Below are positions 34,739 to 43,674 of a stretch of 64,000 nt of DNA, piece after piece. The notes under the pieces were generated by a model. The model made no database searches, was not told the DNA's origin, and saw only the letters and a list, made by a program, of their open reading frames with translations. Both the position numbers and the translations under genes were made by a program. Every line of letters starts with the position of its first letter. The first letter of the stretch is position 1. This DNA comes from CBDBLK01 sp965215445 (GTDB lineage: Bacteria > Bdellovibrionota > Bacteriovoracia > Bacteriovoracales > Bacteriovoracaceae), in assembly GCA_965215445.1 (NCBI GenBank), contig CBDCDT010000002.1:186001-250000 (forward strand), written 5' to 3'.

Positions 34739-35224
34739 ATGGAACAGCGAGGCTATTTTGGAGCGGGTTGCTTTTGGGGAGCCGAAGACGCATTGCGAAA
34801 AATATCTGGAGTTATTGACACCAATGTCGGCTACCAGGGCGGAAATCCCCCGGCAAAGGGAGAAAAAGTCACTTATGAGCAAGTCTGTTCAGGCCAAACC
34901 GGCCATGCAGAAGTCGTCAAAGTAGTTTTTGACCCATCGCGAATTTCTTATACCTCGCTTTTACAAACCTTTTGGGACCTTCACGACCCGACGCAAGGAA
35001 ACCGCCAAGGGGCAGACGTGGGAACCCAGTACCGCTCGGTGATTTTTACCATAAATGAAGAGCAACTCCAGGAGGCGCAAAATATGAAGGCCCAACTGGA
35101 GCGGGAAGGGCGCTTCCAGGCCGCGATCACCACCCAAATTTTGCCCTACCAACCCTTTTACCGGGCCGAAGAATACCATCAGCAATACTTTCTCAAACGA
35201 GGAGGAGGGGGTTGCTCTCTTTGA
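34739..35224 (+). CDS. msrA: peptide methionine sulfoxide reductase A
   Basis: This 161-residue MsrA begins with the active-site motif GAGCFWGAED (Cys11). NVGYQGG, GHAEVVKVVFDP, LLQTFWDLHDPTQGNRQGADVGTQYRS and YQPFYRAEEYHQQYF follow. A C-terminal cysteine in GGGGCSL is a candidate resolving residue. It repairs oxidised methionine (S-sulfoxide). No signal peptide, so cytosolic. The ATG has AGGA eight bases upstream. It is divergent from the multi-HTH operon and appears monocistronic. Confidence 0.95.
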   Translation: MEQRGYFGAGCFWGAEDALRKISGVIDTNVGYQGGNPPAKGEKVTYEQVCSGQTGHAEVVKVVFDPSRISYTSLLQTFWDLHDPTQGNRQGADVGTQYRSVIFTINEEQLQEAQNMKAQLEREGRFQAAITTQILPYQPFYRAEEYHQQYFLKRGGGGCSL

Positions 35225-35388
35225 GAAGGGCCAAATCCATAGCGCTGTGAATCATTTTTTTTGCCAACAAATCTTAAGAAAATAACTGCGATTTTCAAAA
35301 TTCATATTGTAGGACGCTTGACAATTGGGTAGACTGCCCGAGATTCGTGCTGTTTTTTGACACATAGCACTTGTTTAAGGATTGCGCA

Positions 35389-35835
35389 ATGATAAGAACT
35401 GATTTTGAAACATTAAAAACCCTGGCCATCCATGTAACCGACTGCCTCAGAGAGGCCGGAACCGTCGATTTTAACCCCGAAAAAAGGGAAGAACTGGTCG
35501 ATAAAATGGCCACCGAGTTTGGAGTCAGCTTCGCCACCGACGAAGATATTCGCGACCAGGCGATTGAAGAAGTTGAAGAAAAAGTCGGGGAAAAAAATCT
35601 GCCCGAAGACATCACCGAATCTGAAATGTTCAACCACGCTCGCAAGGAAATTATCAAAAGTTTCAGTGGTGAAAATATTGGCGGCCTGTACCTGGTGGAA
35701 TCCCTCCACCAAACTGCTCAGAGAATGACCAGATTTTTAATGGATTGTGATTTGATTGAAGATGTTTTTGGAGAAGACGAAGAAATTTCCACCTTCCTGG
35801 TCAAGCGTCTCAAAGAATTCTCCCCCAGACAGTAA
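35389..35835 (+). CDS. small acidic helical protein, possibly DUF507-like
   Basis: The 148-residue protein is strongly acidic and predicted all-helical. It contains TLKTLAIHVTDCLREAG, an Asp/Glu-rich middle (TDEDIRDQAIEEVEEKVGEK) and a C-terminal helix set. Parts resemble DUF507, a family of small uncharacterised helical proteins, in the order 'helix-ThxD-EExxR-helix-E'. That assignment is by eye and tentative. The ATG at 35389 has AAGGA seven bases upstream. Neighbours give no clue to function. Confidence 0.7.
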   Translation: MIRTDFETLKTLAIHVTDCLREAGTVDFNPEKREELVDKMATEFGVSFATDEDIRDQAIEEVEEKVGEKNLPEDITESEMFNHARKEIIKSFSGENIGGLYLVESLHQTAQRMTRFLMDCDLIEDVFGEDEEISTFLVKRLKEFSPRQ

Positions 35836-35843
35836 AGATACTA

Positions 35844-36470
35844 TTATTTCGTTGAAGACTGGAACATGACCTCTTCAAAATAGGGGCCTTCCAATGGCCC
35901 GTTGAGAATACCACATTCTGAAACTGCCAGAAGATGGCCTTTTTGCTTGCGGATTTTTGCCACAAAAATGTCGATATATTTGCGCTCAATTCCCGCCTTG
36001 GTGGCGGCCCCTTCAATGCGAACCATCTCTACCTCGTCACAAGAACGGGAGGGATGGCCTTTAAATTTGGCCATCGGGTTTTTTACAAAGCCTTCACCAA
36101 AATCAAATTGAATATTCTTCTCGCGCATAAAGGAACGCCCGCACTCAATCAAACTAAGTGCATCGGAAGAGTCATCAAACCAATATAGCGAGGCCTTCCA
36201 ATCGTGGTGGGAATCCCGCCTTTTAAAAGAATACTGATGGGAATTTTCTCGCTTGGGCAACCACCAACTGGGAATCAAAAAGCGGAAGTGGTGAAAGTCA
36301 ATGGGAATTGCCGAATCGCGAAAAGAGGCGTGCTCTTCCCTGACGACAATCAAGGTGTAGACAAGTCCGAGCAAAATAAAAATGACAATGGCCCAATCAG
36401 CCCAATGCTTCCAAAGAGAAATTATTTCCAAATTTCCATCCCTTATTATTCTTTTTTTAAAAAACCCCAA
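35844..36470 (-). CDS. membrane-anchored hypothetical protein
   Basis: The 208-residue protein has one N-terminal transmembrane helix at about residues 25-43 (WADWAIVIFILLGLVYTLIVV). A soluble domain of about 160 residues follows, rich in His, Trp and Arg near the membrane (HHFRFLIPSWWLP) and with two cysteines (IECGRSF and SECGILN). The basic N-terminus predicts an outward-facing domain. I do not recognise a family. It is convergent with the preceding acidic-protein gene, 8 nt away. Confidence 0.6.
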   Translation of the reverse strand: MGFFKKRIIRDGNLEIISLWKHWADWAIVIFILLGLVYTLIVVREEHASFRDSAIPIDFHHFRFLIPSWWLPKRENSHQYSFKRRDSHHDWKASLYWFDDSSDALSLIECGRSFMREKNIQFDFGEGFVKNPMAKFKGHPSRSCDEVEMVRIEGAATKAGIERKYIDIFVAKIRKQKGHLLAVSECGILNGPLEGPYFEEVMFQSSTK

Positions 36471-36610
36471 AAAACCTCAAAAAAAAAGGGCCTGGGAAAA
36501 AATTTCCGATTTTAACACAATGAGCAGTTTAAATTTTTTATCCATCCTTTTAAAGAAAAAATGTTTAGAATGGGTTTCTGGCCTTCAATTTTCCCCAAGG
36601 ATGGATTGTC

Positions 36611-38254
36611 ATGCAGGTTTGTAAACTTCTAGTTCAATGTTTGGAAAACGAAGGGGTTGAATATCTCTTTGGCCTTCCAGGAGAAGAAAACCTCGACCTC
36701 TTGCGCCAATTGCAGGATTCAAAAATTCAACTGATTCTCACCCGGCACGAACAGGCGGCCGGGTTCATGGCCGCGGCCTATGCCCGCCTCACTGGAAAAG
36801 TCGGCGTGGCGCTGGCGACGTTAGGCCCTGGCGCCACCAATCTTTTGACCAGTTCTTCCTATGCACTTTTGGCGGGAATGCCCGTGCTGTTTATCACCGG
36901 ACAAAAGCCGGTCAAAAAAAATAAACAGGGGCGCTTTCAAGTGGTCAATATCGTGGAAATGATGAGGCCGGTGACCAAAATGGCACGCCAAATAGTCAAC
37001 GGTAACAACATTCCCTCACTGGTGCGCGAAGGGTTTCGCCTGGCCTTGCAGGAAAAACCCGGCCCCGTACATTTGGAACTCCCGGAAGACATCGCCCGCG
37101 AGGATATTGAAGGGATACCCTTTCCCATCACCACTTTTCCCCACTTTGAGGCCTGCCGTGAAGACATTCAAAGGGCCACTTGCGCGATTGAAAAAGCGCA
37201 CCATCCACTCATTCTCATCGCTTCGGGTGCCAGTCGGGACCCCGATGCCGGACGAGCTGTTCAACAATTGATGGAAAAAACCGGCATTTTCTTTTTTTGT
37301 ACCCAAATGGGCAAAGGAGTAATTGACGAAAGGCACTCCAAATATTTGGGCACGGCCGCGCTTTCCGACCACGACTACCTCCATTGCGCTATCGACTGTT
37401 CCGACCTGATTATCAATATCGGCCACGACGTGGTGGAAAAACCACCCTTTATTATGGAACACGGAGGGAAGACGGTCATCCACATTTGTCTTTTTCCAGC
37501 ACAGATCGACGCCGTTTATTTTCCCCAGGTTGAAGTGGTGGGCGACCTTTCTCACACTTTGAAAGAGATTACCGCCAACATTACTCCCTCTTCTGATTGG
37601 GACTTTACCTATTTTGAAAAAACTAAAAATCAAATTGATTCTCACGTCAGAGACAAAGACGACGACAAAAATTTTCCTCTGCTCCCACAACGTGTTGTGG
37701 CCGACGTTCGCCGAGCGGTTTCTTCTGAAGGGATTCTCGCTCTCGACAATGGCATGTATAAAATTTGGTTTGCCCGCAATTACCTGGCCCACCTGCCCAA
37801 TACTCTTTTGTTGGACAACGCTTTGGCAACCATGGGTGCCGGACTCCCAGTGGCGATCGCCGCTAAAATCGTCCATCCAAAAAAGGAAGTTGTCGCCGTT
37901 TGCGGCGATGGGGGGTTTATGATGAACTCTCAAGAAATCGAAACCGCCGTACGCTTGAAAATCGACCTGGTGGTACTCATATTAAGAGACGATGCCTACG
38001 GAATGATTAAATGGAAACAGGCGAGTATGGATATGCCTTCTTTTGGGTTGGATTTTGGCAATCCCGATTTTGCCCAATATGCACAAAGTTATGGGGCCAA
38101 AGGACACAAAGTTTCCCGCACTGGGAAACTCACGCCTTTGCTCAAAAAATGTTTGCAAAGTAAAGGAGTACATTTGATTGAAGTTCCCATCGACTACTCG
38201 GAAAATGAAAAAGTTCTGTTGGAAGAACTTAAAAAGAAGACCTGTTTGATTTAA
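36611..38254 (+). CDS. acetolactate-synthase-like thiamine diphosphate enzyme
   Basis: The 547-residue protein has the acetolactate synthase fold. It includes EGVEYLFGLPGEENLDLL, the catalytic glutamate in TRHEQAAGFMAAAYARLTG, GPGATNLLT, and the ThDP-Mg loop GDGGFMMNSQEIETAV with the asparagine position occupied by RDD further on. It probably condenses pyruvate (or another 2-oxo acid) into acetolactate. There is no small regulatory subunit gene beside it, so a catabolic AlsS-like or other ThDP lyase role is as likely as valine/isoleucine synthesis. ATG with AAGGA nine bases upstream. First of a six-gene plus-strand operon. Confidence 0.85.
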   Translation: MQVCKLLVQCLENEGVEYLFGLPGEENLDLLRQLQDSKIQLILTRHEQAAGFMAAAYARLTGKVGVALATLGPGATNLLTSSSYALLAGMPVLFITGQKPVKKNKQGRFQVVNIVEMMRPVTKMARQIVNGNNIPSLVREGFRLALQEKPGPVHLELPEDIAREDIEGIPFPITTFPHFEACREDIQRATCAIEKAHHPLILIASGASRDPDAGRAVQQLMEKTGIFFFCTQMGKGVIDERHSKYLGTAALSDHDYLHCAIDCSDLIINIGHDVVEKPPFIMEHGGKTVIHICLFPAQIDAVYFPQVEVVGDLSHTLKEITANITPSSDWDFTYFEKTKNQIDSHVRDKDDDKNFPLLPQRVVADVRRAVSSEGILALDNGMYKIWFARNYLAHLPNTLLLDNALATMGAGLPVAIAAKIVHPKKEVVAVCGDGGFMMNSQEIETAVRLKIDLVVLILRDDAYGMIKWKQASMDMPSFGLDFGNPDFAQYAQSYGAKGHKVSRTGKLTPLLKKCLQSKGVHLIEVPIDYSENEKVLLEELKKKTCLI

Positions 38255-38265
38255 AGGGAATCATC

Positions 38266-39663
38266 TTGGCCAAAACCGGCAAAAAGATTACTGTCTCCAA
38301 TCCTTTCAATCTGGAGGTCATAGGAGAATTAGCGCTTACTTCTCCCAAGGATTTGCAAAGTTATCTCGAAGAGGCCTCGGTTATTGCCGACAATTGTAAA
38401 AAATGGATTCCCAAGAGGGAACGCATCGAAATCCTCAAAAGTTTTAAAGAATTATTGTTGCAAAATAAAGAGGGCTTGGTGAGCACTGCCATTTCCGAGG
38501 GAGGCAAACCCTACCTGGATTCGGTGGTCGAAATTGAAAGAGGTATCGAAGGCGTGGAAGTTGCCATCCAAGAACTAAGACATTTGGCGGGAAAAGAAAT
38601 TCCCATGAATCTCTCTGCCGCTTCCGAGGGCCGCATGGCCTACACCTTTCACCGTCCGAGAGGGTTGATGGTGGCGATCAGTGCCTTCAACCATCCCTTC
38701 AACCTCATCATTCATCAAGTTATTCCCGCCGTGGCCGCCGGTTGTCCCTTTTTGGTCAAACCTTCCAGCAGCACTCCCCTATCTTGCCAAAATATTGTCG
38801 AGCTTCTCCACCGCGCAGGACTGGCCCCAGCTTATGGACGCATGGTTTTGTGTTCCAATCAGGATGCCGAAACTTTGGTTACCCATCCCGCCAACCGTTT
38901 CCTAAGTTTTATTGGCTCCAGCAAAGTGGGGTGGTGGTTGCGCTCCAAACTTCCCCCCGGGGCCAACTGTGCTTTAGAACATGGAGGCGTGGCCCCGGTG
39001 ATTATCGACCGGGATACCGACTTACAGGCATGCCTCCCTCTGCTGGTCAAAGGGGCCTATTACCACGCCGGACAGGTTTGCGTTTCTGTTCAACGCATTT
39101 TTGTCCACCATTCAGAACACGATGAATTTTTAAAACAGTTTACTAAAATGGTAAAAAATTTGCGAACGGGTAACCCCAGTGACAAAAAAACCGACGTTGG
39201 CCCCTTGATTGATCCCCGAGAAACCGAGCGTATCTCGAATTGGGTGAGTGAGGCCATCGAGCAAGGTGCTGTTTGCACTACCGGCGGAAAAAAAATTTCC
39301 GAAACCCTGTACGCTCCCACCATCTTGAGCAATGTCCCCGAAACTGCCACCATCGCCCGCCACGAAGTTTTTGGCCCGGTGGCGATCGTTCAAAGCTACC
39401 AGCATTTTGATGAGGCGATAGAGCGCGCCAACAAGCTCGAATACGCCTTTCAGGCGGCGGTCTTTACCCAGAATTTAAAACGCGCTCTCAAGGCGATACG
39501 AGAACTGGAGGGTTTAAGTATTATGATAAACGACCATACCGCTTTCCGCGTGGATTGGATGCCTTTTGGCGGTTATAAGCAATCGGGATTGGGGACGGGA
39601 GGCATCGGACATTCCCTGCGCGACCTGTGCCTTGAAAAAATGGTGGTTCTAAGGTCAAATTAA
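38266..39663 (+). CDS. NAD(P)-dependent aldehyde dehydrogenase
   Basis: The 465-residue protein belongs to the aldehyde dehydrogenase superfamily. It contains ISAFNHPFNLIIHQVIPAVA, the general-base glutamate in CALEHGGVAPVII, the nucleophile in YYHAGQVCVSVQR, and EVFGPVAIV. Substrate specificity cannot be read from the sequence. The start is a TTG (38266) with AAGGGA upstream, 11 nt after the acetolactate-synthase-like gene. ThDP-enzyme/aldehyde-dehydrogenase pairs occur together in many genomes, suggesting the dehydrogenase acts on an aldehyde formed by or feeding the first enzyme. Confidence 0.9.
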   Translation: MAKTGKKITVSNPFNLEVIGELALTSPKDLQSYLEEASVIADNCKKWIPKRERIEILKSFKELLLQNKEGLVSTAISEGGKPYLDSVVEIERGIEGVEVAIQELRHLAGKEIPMNLSAASEGRMAYTFHRPRGLMVAISAFNHPFNLIIHQVIPAVAAGCPFLVKPSSSTPLSCQNIVELLHRAGLAPAYGRMVLCSNQDAETLVTHPANRFLSFIGSSKVGWWLRSKLPPGANCALEHGGVAPVIIDRDTDLQACLPLLVKGAYYHAGQVCVSVQRIFVHHSEHDEFLKQFTKMVKNLRTGNPSDKKTDVGPLIDPRETERISNWVSEAIEQGAVCTTGGKKISETLYAPTILSNVPETATIARHEVFGPVAIVQSYQHFDEAIERANKLEYAFQAAVFTQNLKRALKAIRELEGLSIMINDHTAFRVDWMPFGGYKQSGLGTGGIGHSLRDLCLEKMVVLRSN

Positions 39664-39671
39664 TCCATCTT

Positions 39672-41180
39672 ATGGATGCTCGTCTCACCATCAATTTAGA
39701 AAAAATCTCCCGACTCACCAACAACTCACTCTATTTTTTTCTGGTTGCCTGCTTTTTCTCAGGACTTAAAATTTCCTTTTATTTTCATTTCCTGACCGTT
39801 GCCATTTTTTTGTTAGTTCTCATTAATGCTTATTACCTGTACTTTCAAAAACAACACGCCCTGCTTTCCAATTTCGGCCTTCTTTCGCAAATGCGCTATA
39901 TGATGGAAAGTATCGGCCCTGAATTTAGGCAATACCTGTACATGAGCGACACGGAAGAAAGGCCCTTTAACCGCATAGAAAGGGCCGAAGTGTACCGCAA
40001 GTCCAAAAATCTGGATTCTTCCTCCGCCTTCGGTTCCCTAAACCAGTTCAATCACCGGGAAATCAAACTGCGCCATTCCCTCTATCCCAAACGCAAAAAA
40101 GACTTACAAGACTTCCGCCTGACTTTCGGAGAGGAAAGGGCCATTTCCCAATCTTTTAGCATCGACAAACCCTTTATGATCAGTGCCATGAGCTACGGTG
40201 CTCTAAGTTCCCGGGCCGTGCGGGGCCTTGCCAGAGGTGCTAAAAAGGCCGGTATTCCCATGAATACAGGGGAGGGCGGGTATCCCAAACACCACTTAAA
40301 GGAAAATTGCTCTCTCATTTTTCAAATGGGTACCGCCAAATTTGGAGTAAGAGACAGCGCGGGCAAACTGGATGAGTCCAAATTGGAAGAAATCGCCCAT
40401 CTCCCCCAGGTCAAAATGATTGAAATCAAACTCTCCCAAGGGGCCAAACCGGGCAAGGGGGGATTGCTTCCCAAAGAAAAAATTACCGAAGAAATCTCCG
40501 AACTGCGTGGAGTTCCCATCGGCCAGGACGTGGTTTCTCCGCCGGGGCATGTGGAGTGTACTTCGCCCCAGACAACGGTTCAATTTATCCGTCAAGTTCA
40601 GGAAATTTCAGGTCTTCCGACGGGAATCAAGTTGTGTCTGGGACGCAAGGATGAAGTGGGAGCGCTCCTAAAGGAGATGCAACATCAAGGCGTGCATCCC
40701 GACTATATCGCTATCGACGGTGCCGAAGGCGGCACGGGGGCAGCACCAAAAACATTTATGGACGACATAGGCCTTCCTCTCTATCATGCGCTTCCCAACC
40801 TTGAACAGTGGCTTTGCGAGTTCAAACTGCGCGACAAATTAAAACTTATCGCCTCGGGAAAGCTGATCAATGCCGGCAGGCAATTTGTGGCCATGTCTTT
40901 GGGTGCCAACGGTATTTATTCGGCCAGAGGATTTATGTTGGCCATCGGGTGTATTCAGGCCCTTCAGTGCAATGCCAACACCTGTCCGGTGGGCATTACC
41001 ACCCACGACCCCAAACTCTACTCGGGCCTTGACATTGAAGACAAGTCGGAAAGAGTCGCCAACTACGTTAGCAATTTGTGGCACGACCATCAGGAAATTC
41101 TGGCCGCCATGGGAAAAACGCGGCACTCTGAATTGAGCAGGGAAAATCTTTTTGTTCCCAGCTTTTTGGAAAGGAGTTAA
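39672..41180 (+). CDS. membrane-anchored FMN-binding glutamate-synthase-like protein
   Basis: The 502-residue protein has two N-terminal transmembrane helices (about residues 19-57), then the FMN/iron-sulfur domain of glutamate synthase. Motifs are FMISAMSYGALSSRAVRGLARGA, the substrate-loop GQDVVSPPGHVECTSP, AIDGAEGGTGAAP, and the 3Fe-4S cysteines CIQALQCNANTCPVG. The glutaminase and central domains of true GltB are absent. Family members of this size are often called GltB2-like. The electron donor and product are unknown. It starts 8 nt after the aldehyde dehydrogenase. Confidence 0.88.
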   Translation: MDARLTINLEKISRLTNNSLYFFLVACFFSGLKISFYFHFLTVAIFLLVLINAYYLYFQKQHALLSNFGLLSQMRYMMESIGPEFRQYLYMSDTEERPFNRIERAEVYRKSKNLDSSSAFGSLNQFNHREIKLRHSLYPKRKKDLQDFRLTFGEERAISQSFSIDKPFMISAMSYGALSSRAVRGLARGAKKAGIPMNTGEGGYPKHHLKENCSLIFQMGTAKFGVRDSAGKLDESKLEEIAHLPQVKMIEIKLSQGAKPGKGGLLPKEKITEEISELRGVPIGQDVVSPPGHVECTSPQTTVQFIRQVQEISGLPTGIKLCLGRKDEVGALLKEMQHQGVHPDYIAIDGAEGGTGAAPKTFMDDIGLPLYHALPNLEQWLCEFKLRDKLKLIASGKLINAGRQFVAMSLGANGIYSARGFMLAIGCIQALQCNANTCPVGITTHDPKLYSGLDIEDKSERVANYVSNLWHDHQEILAAMGKTRHSELSRENLFVPSFLERS

Positions 41181-41185
41181 TAGAG

Positions 41186-41578
41186 GTGAATCCCAAGGCC
41201 AAAATAATAACCTGGATTTTTCAAATTGCGGCCGGTACTATCTTCTTATGGGTGGGACTCCTCAAAATCAACTCCAACCCCACCGATATTTTCCTCTTCA
41301 GTAAACTGGAAATGGAACCGTTCGGGCGCTACCTGATCGGCGCACTGGAAATTATTGCCGGCATTTTGCTCTTTACCCATACTTTTTCCGCCGCTGCGGC
41401 CTTTCTCGGCATCGGCATCATGTGTGGGGCCATCATCGCCCACACCACCGTTTTAGGGGCCAGTATTCATGGAGATCAGGGAATACATATTATTTTACTC
41501 ATCACCGTTCTCATTTCCTGCGGGACAGTTTTTTATCTGCGCAGAAAACAACTTCCCTTCATTGGAAAAACTCTTTAA
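41186..41578 (+). CDS. DoxX-family small membrane protein
   Basis: The 130-residue protein has four predicted membrane helices. DoxX-like features are FLWVGLLKI in helix 1, FGRYLIGALEIIAGILL in helix 2, CGAIIAHTTVLG and a last helix at residues 100-118. DoxX proteins are often encoded with oxidative-stress or metal-response genes, and bufferin operons frequently contain one. The start is a GTG 5 nt after the upstream stop, with AGGAG inside the previous gene's end. Confidence 0.75.
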   Translation: MNPKAKIITWIFQIAAGTIFLWVGLLKINSNPTDIFLFSKLEMEPFGRYLIGALEIIAGILLFTHTFSAAAAFLGIGIMCGAIIAHTTVLGASIHGDQGIHIILLITVLISCGTVFYLRRKQLPFIGKTL

Positions 41579-41594
41579 AGGAGGAGGATCGCTC

Positions 41595-42230
41595 ATGAAA
41601 TTCATTATTCTCTTTTTGCTCTCGTCCCAACTCATTTTTGCCGGAGAATTTGCGCTGGACTCCAAGCGCAGTTCCATCGGTTTTAGTGTCAAGCACTTAA
41701 ACCTTCTGCCAGTCAAAGGAAAATTTACCGAGTTTAGCGGCAAGGCCCTCTACGATGCCGCCAAAGATGAAACCGCCAGCATCCACATTAAAATCGACGT
41801 CGATAGCATCGACACGCAAAACGACGACCGGGATGCCCACCTCAAAAGCAAAGATTTTTTTCACGTCAGAAGTGAAGTCTACGACATCGTTCCCGAAAAT
41901 CGCTATATTGAGTTCAAATCCGACAATTTTTCTTTACAAAAATCCAGCACTTTGGAAGGCAGTTTAAAAATTTTAAAAACTGAAAAAAAAGTTAACTTCC
42001 AAATTACCAAAAAAACATTTAAAAAGAAAAAGCACCCTGCCGAAGTAGAAATACAGGCCAGCGGAAAAATTAACCGCCAAGACTTCGGCCTTACATGGCA
42101 AAAACCTTCCAGTGGATTAAAAGAAAAAATCGCTGGAAAATTTGTAGGGGACGAAGTGTTGATGACGGTCAAATTCACTTTCGTCGAACAGGCCAAAAAC
42201 CAAATGCCAAACAAGGAGGGCAAGAGATGA
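41595..42230 (+). CDS. exported YceI-family lipocalin-like protein
   Basis: The signal peptide is MKFIILFLLSSQLIFAG. The YceI barrel follows: FALDSKRSSIGFSVKHLNLL, GKFTEFSGKALYDA, IDVDSIDTQNDDRDAHLKS, DFFHV, and FGLTW near the end. These periplasmic barrels bind polyisoprenoids or similar lipids. The ATG at 41595 directly follows a very strong GGAGGAGG site. Upstream in-frame codons overlap the DoxX gene and are not homologous. It lies between DoxX and a bufferin-like gene. Confidence 0.88.
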   Translation: MKFIILFLLSSQLIFAGEFALDSKRSSIGFSVKHLNLLPVKGKFTEFSGKALYDAAKDETASIHIKIDVDSIDTQNDDRDAHLKSKDFFHVRSEVYDIVPENRYIEFKSDNFSLQKSSTLEGSLKILKTEKKVNFQITKKTFKKKKHPAEVEIQASGKINRQDFGLTWQKPSSGLKEKIAGKFVGDEVLMTVKFTFVEQAKNQMPNKEGKR

Positions 42231-42568
42231 AAAAGGACACTCTCATGAAGTCAGCACTGATCGGACTTCTCAGCAGCGGATGCTCAATGATGGGCATGAA
42301 AATGGGAATGAAAGACCGCCACCCGGCAAGTGCCGGAACCGTTCACTGCAAAGGTGTGGCCACAAAATGGGTCAACGACTGTGGAACCAACCACCACAAA
42401 TGTGCCGGCCAGGCCAAATCCAATTTCAGCAAACACGAATGGCTGAAAATGAACAATGACGACTGTATGGCAGTTCAAGAGGCCCTAAAAAACAAGGCCG
42501 TCAGAATGTATATTGAAAAAGTTCAAAAAGGTACCGTAGTCGCCACCAAGCGCGGGAAAAAGTTTTAA
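42227..42568 (+). CDS. bufferin-like (DUF2282/BufA) small cysteine protein
   Basis: This 113-residue protein opens with a hydrophobic export-like segment containing a Met/Gly-rich stretch (SMMGMKMGMK). A cysteine motif follows that closely resembles BufA1: HCKGVATKWVNDCG, HHKCAGQAKS, then EWLKMNNDDC. Bufferins are ribosomal peptides whose cysteines are converted to copper-binding thiooxazole-type groups. The ATG overlaps the YceI stop (ATGA) with GGAGG eight bases upstream. The C-terminal basic extension (about 30 residues) is longer than usual. The modifying genes bufB (DUF692) and bufC are not in this window, so modification is uncertain. Confidence 0.7.
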   Translation: MKKDTLMKSALIGLLSSGCSMMGMKMGMKDRHPASAGTVHCKGVATKWVNDCGTNHHKCAGQAKSNFSKHEWLKMNNDDCMAVQEALKNKAVRMYIEKVQKGTVVATKRGKKF

Positions 42569-42585
42569 GTTTCTTTTAGTATTTT

Positions 42586-42626
42586 ACTGCTCACGTTTAT
42601 AACTTAAAGTTTTAAGCGTGAGCAGT
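42586..42626. terminator. hairpin terminator between convergent operons
   Basis: ACTGCTCACG (42586-42595) pairs perfectly with CGTGAGCAGT (42617-42626) around a 21-nt A+T-rich loop. It lies 18 nt after the bufferin-like gene and 35 nt before the end of the convergent arginase gene, so it can serve both sides. The T tract is short. Confidence 0.6.
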
Positions 42627-42660
42627 TTCTAAACACCAGTAACGCTCAATTTTTACAAAC

Positions 42661-43665
42661 TCAAAGCGCATCGAGAAGCTGAAAGGCAGACATACAAGTC
42701 CTGGCCCGGTCAACATGGTCACCCAAGGAAGGGTTGATTTCCACCACATCCAGGGTTTTTAGTCTCCCCGTTTGAAAAACCCGCCCCATGATATTTTTAC
42801 CCTCACCAAGAGTAAGACCCCCCGCCACGGCGGTTCCCGTACAAGGCATGAGAGAGGGATCAATGCTGTCGACGTCAAAACTCATGTGAAAGGGGGATTT
42901 ACCGTCGTCGAGTTTGTTCATAACCTCGTCTAAAATGGCAGGCACACCCCTGTTTTTTACGTCTTCAGCAGAATAGTTGAGAATCCCCAACTCCTTGAGG
43001 ATGGCAGGTTCTTCGGCATCCACGTCGCGCAGACCGATAATCGCCAGGTTGGCAGGATCGAGACGCGGCATCCATTCCAAATGGGCGTCGGTTTCAGGAT
43101 GGCGAAAGTATCCCGTCAAAAAACTCAAGGGCATACCGTGCACGTTACCTGAAGGAGAGGTCATGGGGGTATTGATGTCGGCGTGGGCATCCACCCAAAT
43201 GACCCGGGTGTTGGGGTTGGCCTTCAAACTACCCGCCACACTCCCCATGGCCATGCTGTGATCTCCCCCTATGGTCAAAGTGAGATCGTAAGAGGTATTG
43301 AGCTTGCTCACTTGATCGGCCAAGAGTCGATTGAAAGTGCTGATCTGGGGAAAATTTCTGGCCTTATTAAAAATGGTGTTGGAAAAAAGATCGTCCGGTA
43401 CACCTTGAACCTGCTCGATAGTCCCCGCATCCAAAGCACCTTTTGCAAATTTGGATTTCAAATAGGGAATAAGGCCCTTGCCTTTAAGCCATTTATAAGC
43501 ACGCTCGGTGCCGGTTCTCGGTTGCCCCAAATGGAGATTGGCACCGATCACCGCCAGAGAAGATTTTTTGGAGTTAAAAAGCGGAGTGACATCACATTCA
43601 GTGGCATACACGCCAAAAAAACTCCCTACAAAAACAAAAAACAGCAAAAGATTTCTCAACTTCAC
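42661..43665 (-). CDS. exported arginase/agmatinase-family enzyme
   Basis: The protein has 334 residues. It has the ureohydrolase manganese-binding set GGDHSMAMGSVAG, WVDAHADINTP and SFDVDSIDPSLMPCTG, and ends with VVEINPSLGD. The HGMPLSF segment is typical of arginase (arginine to ornithine and urea). Unusually, it starts with a good signal peptide, RNLLLFFVFVGSFFGVYA, followed by TECD. The start is a GTG with AGGAGG five bases upstream that overlaps the stop of the sister gene. The enzyme core is about 60-65% identical by eye to the upstream paralogue, which has no signal peptide. Confidence 0.9.
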   Translation of the reverse strand: MKLRNLLLFFVFVGSFFGVYATECDVTPLFNSKKSSLAVIGANLHLGQPRTGTERAYKWLKGKGLIPYLKSKFAKGALDAGTIEQVQGVPDDLFSNTIFNKARNFPQISTFNRLLADQVSKLNTSYDLTLTIGGDHSMAMGSVAGSLKANPNTRVIWVDAHADINTPMTSPSGNVHGMPLSFLTGYFRHPETDAHLEWMPRLDPANLAIIGLRDVDAEEPAILKELGILNYSAEDVKNRGVPAILDEVMNKLDDGKSPFHMSFDVDSIDPSLMPCTGTAVAGGLTLGEGKNIMGRVFQTGRLKTLDVVEINPSLGDHVDRARTCMSAFQLLDAL

Positions 43666-43674
43666 ACGATCCTC

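Noticed and set aside
37016..37933. 305-codon minus-strand frame opposite the acetolactate-synthase-like gene
   Set aside because: It is antisense to a conserved enzyme and has no family resemblance.
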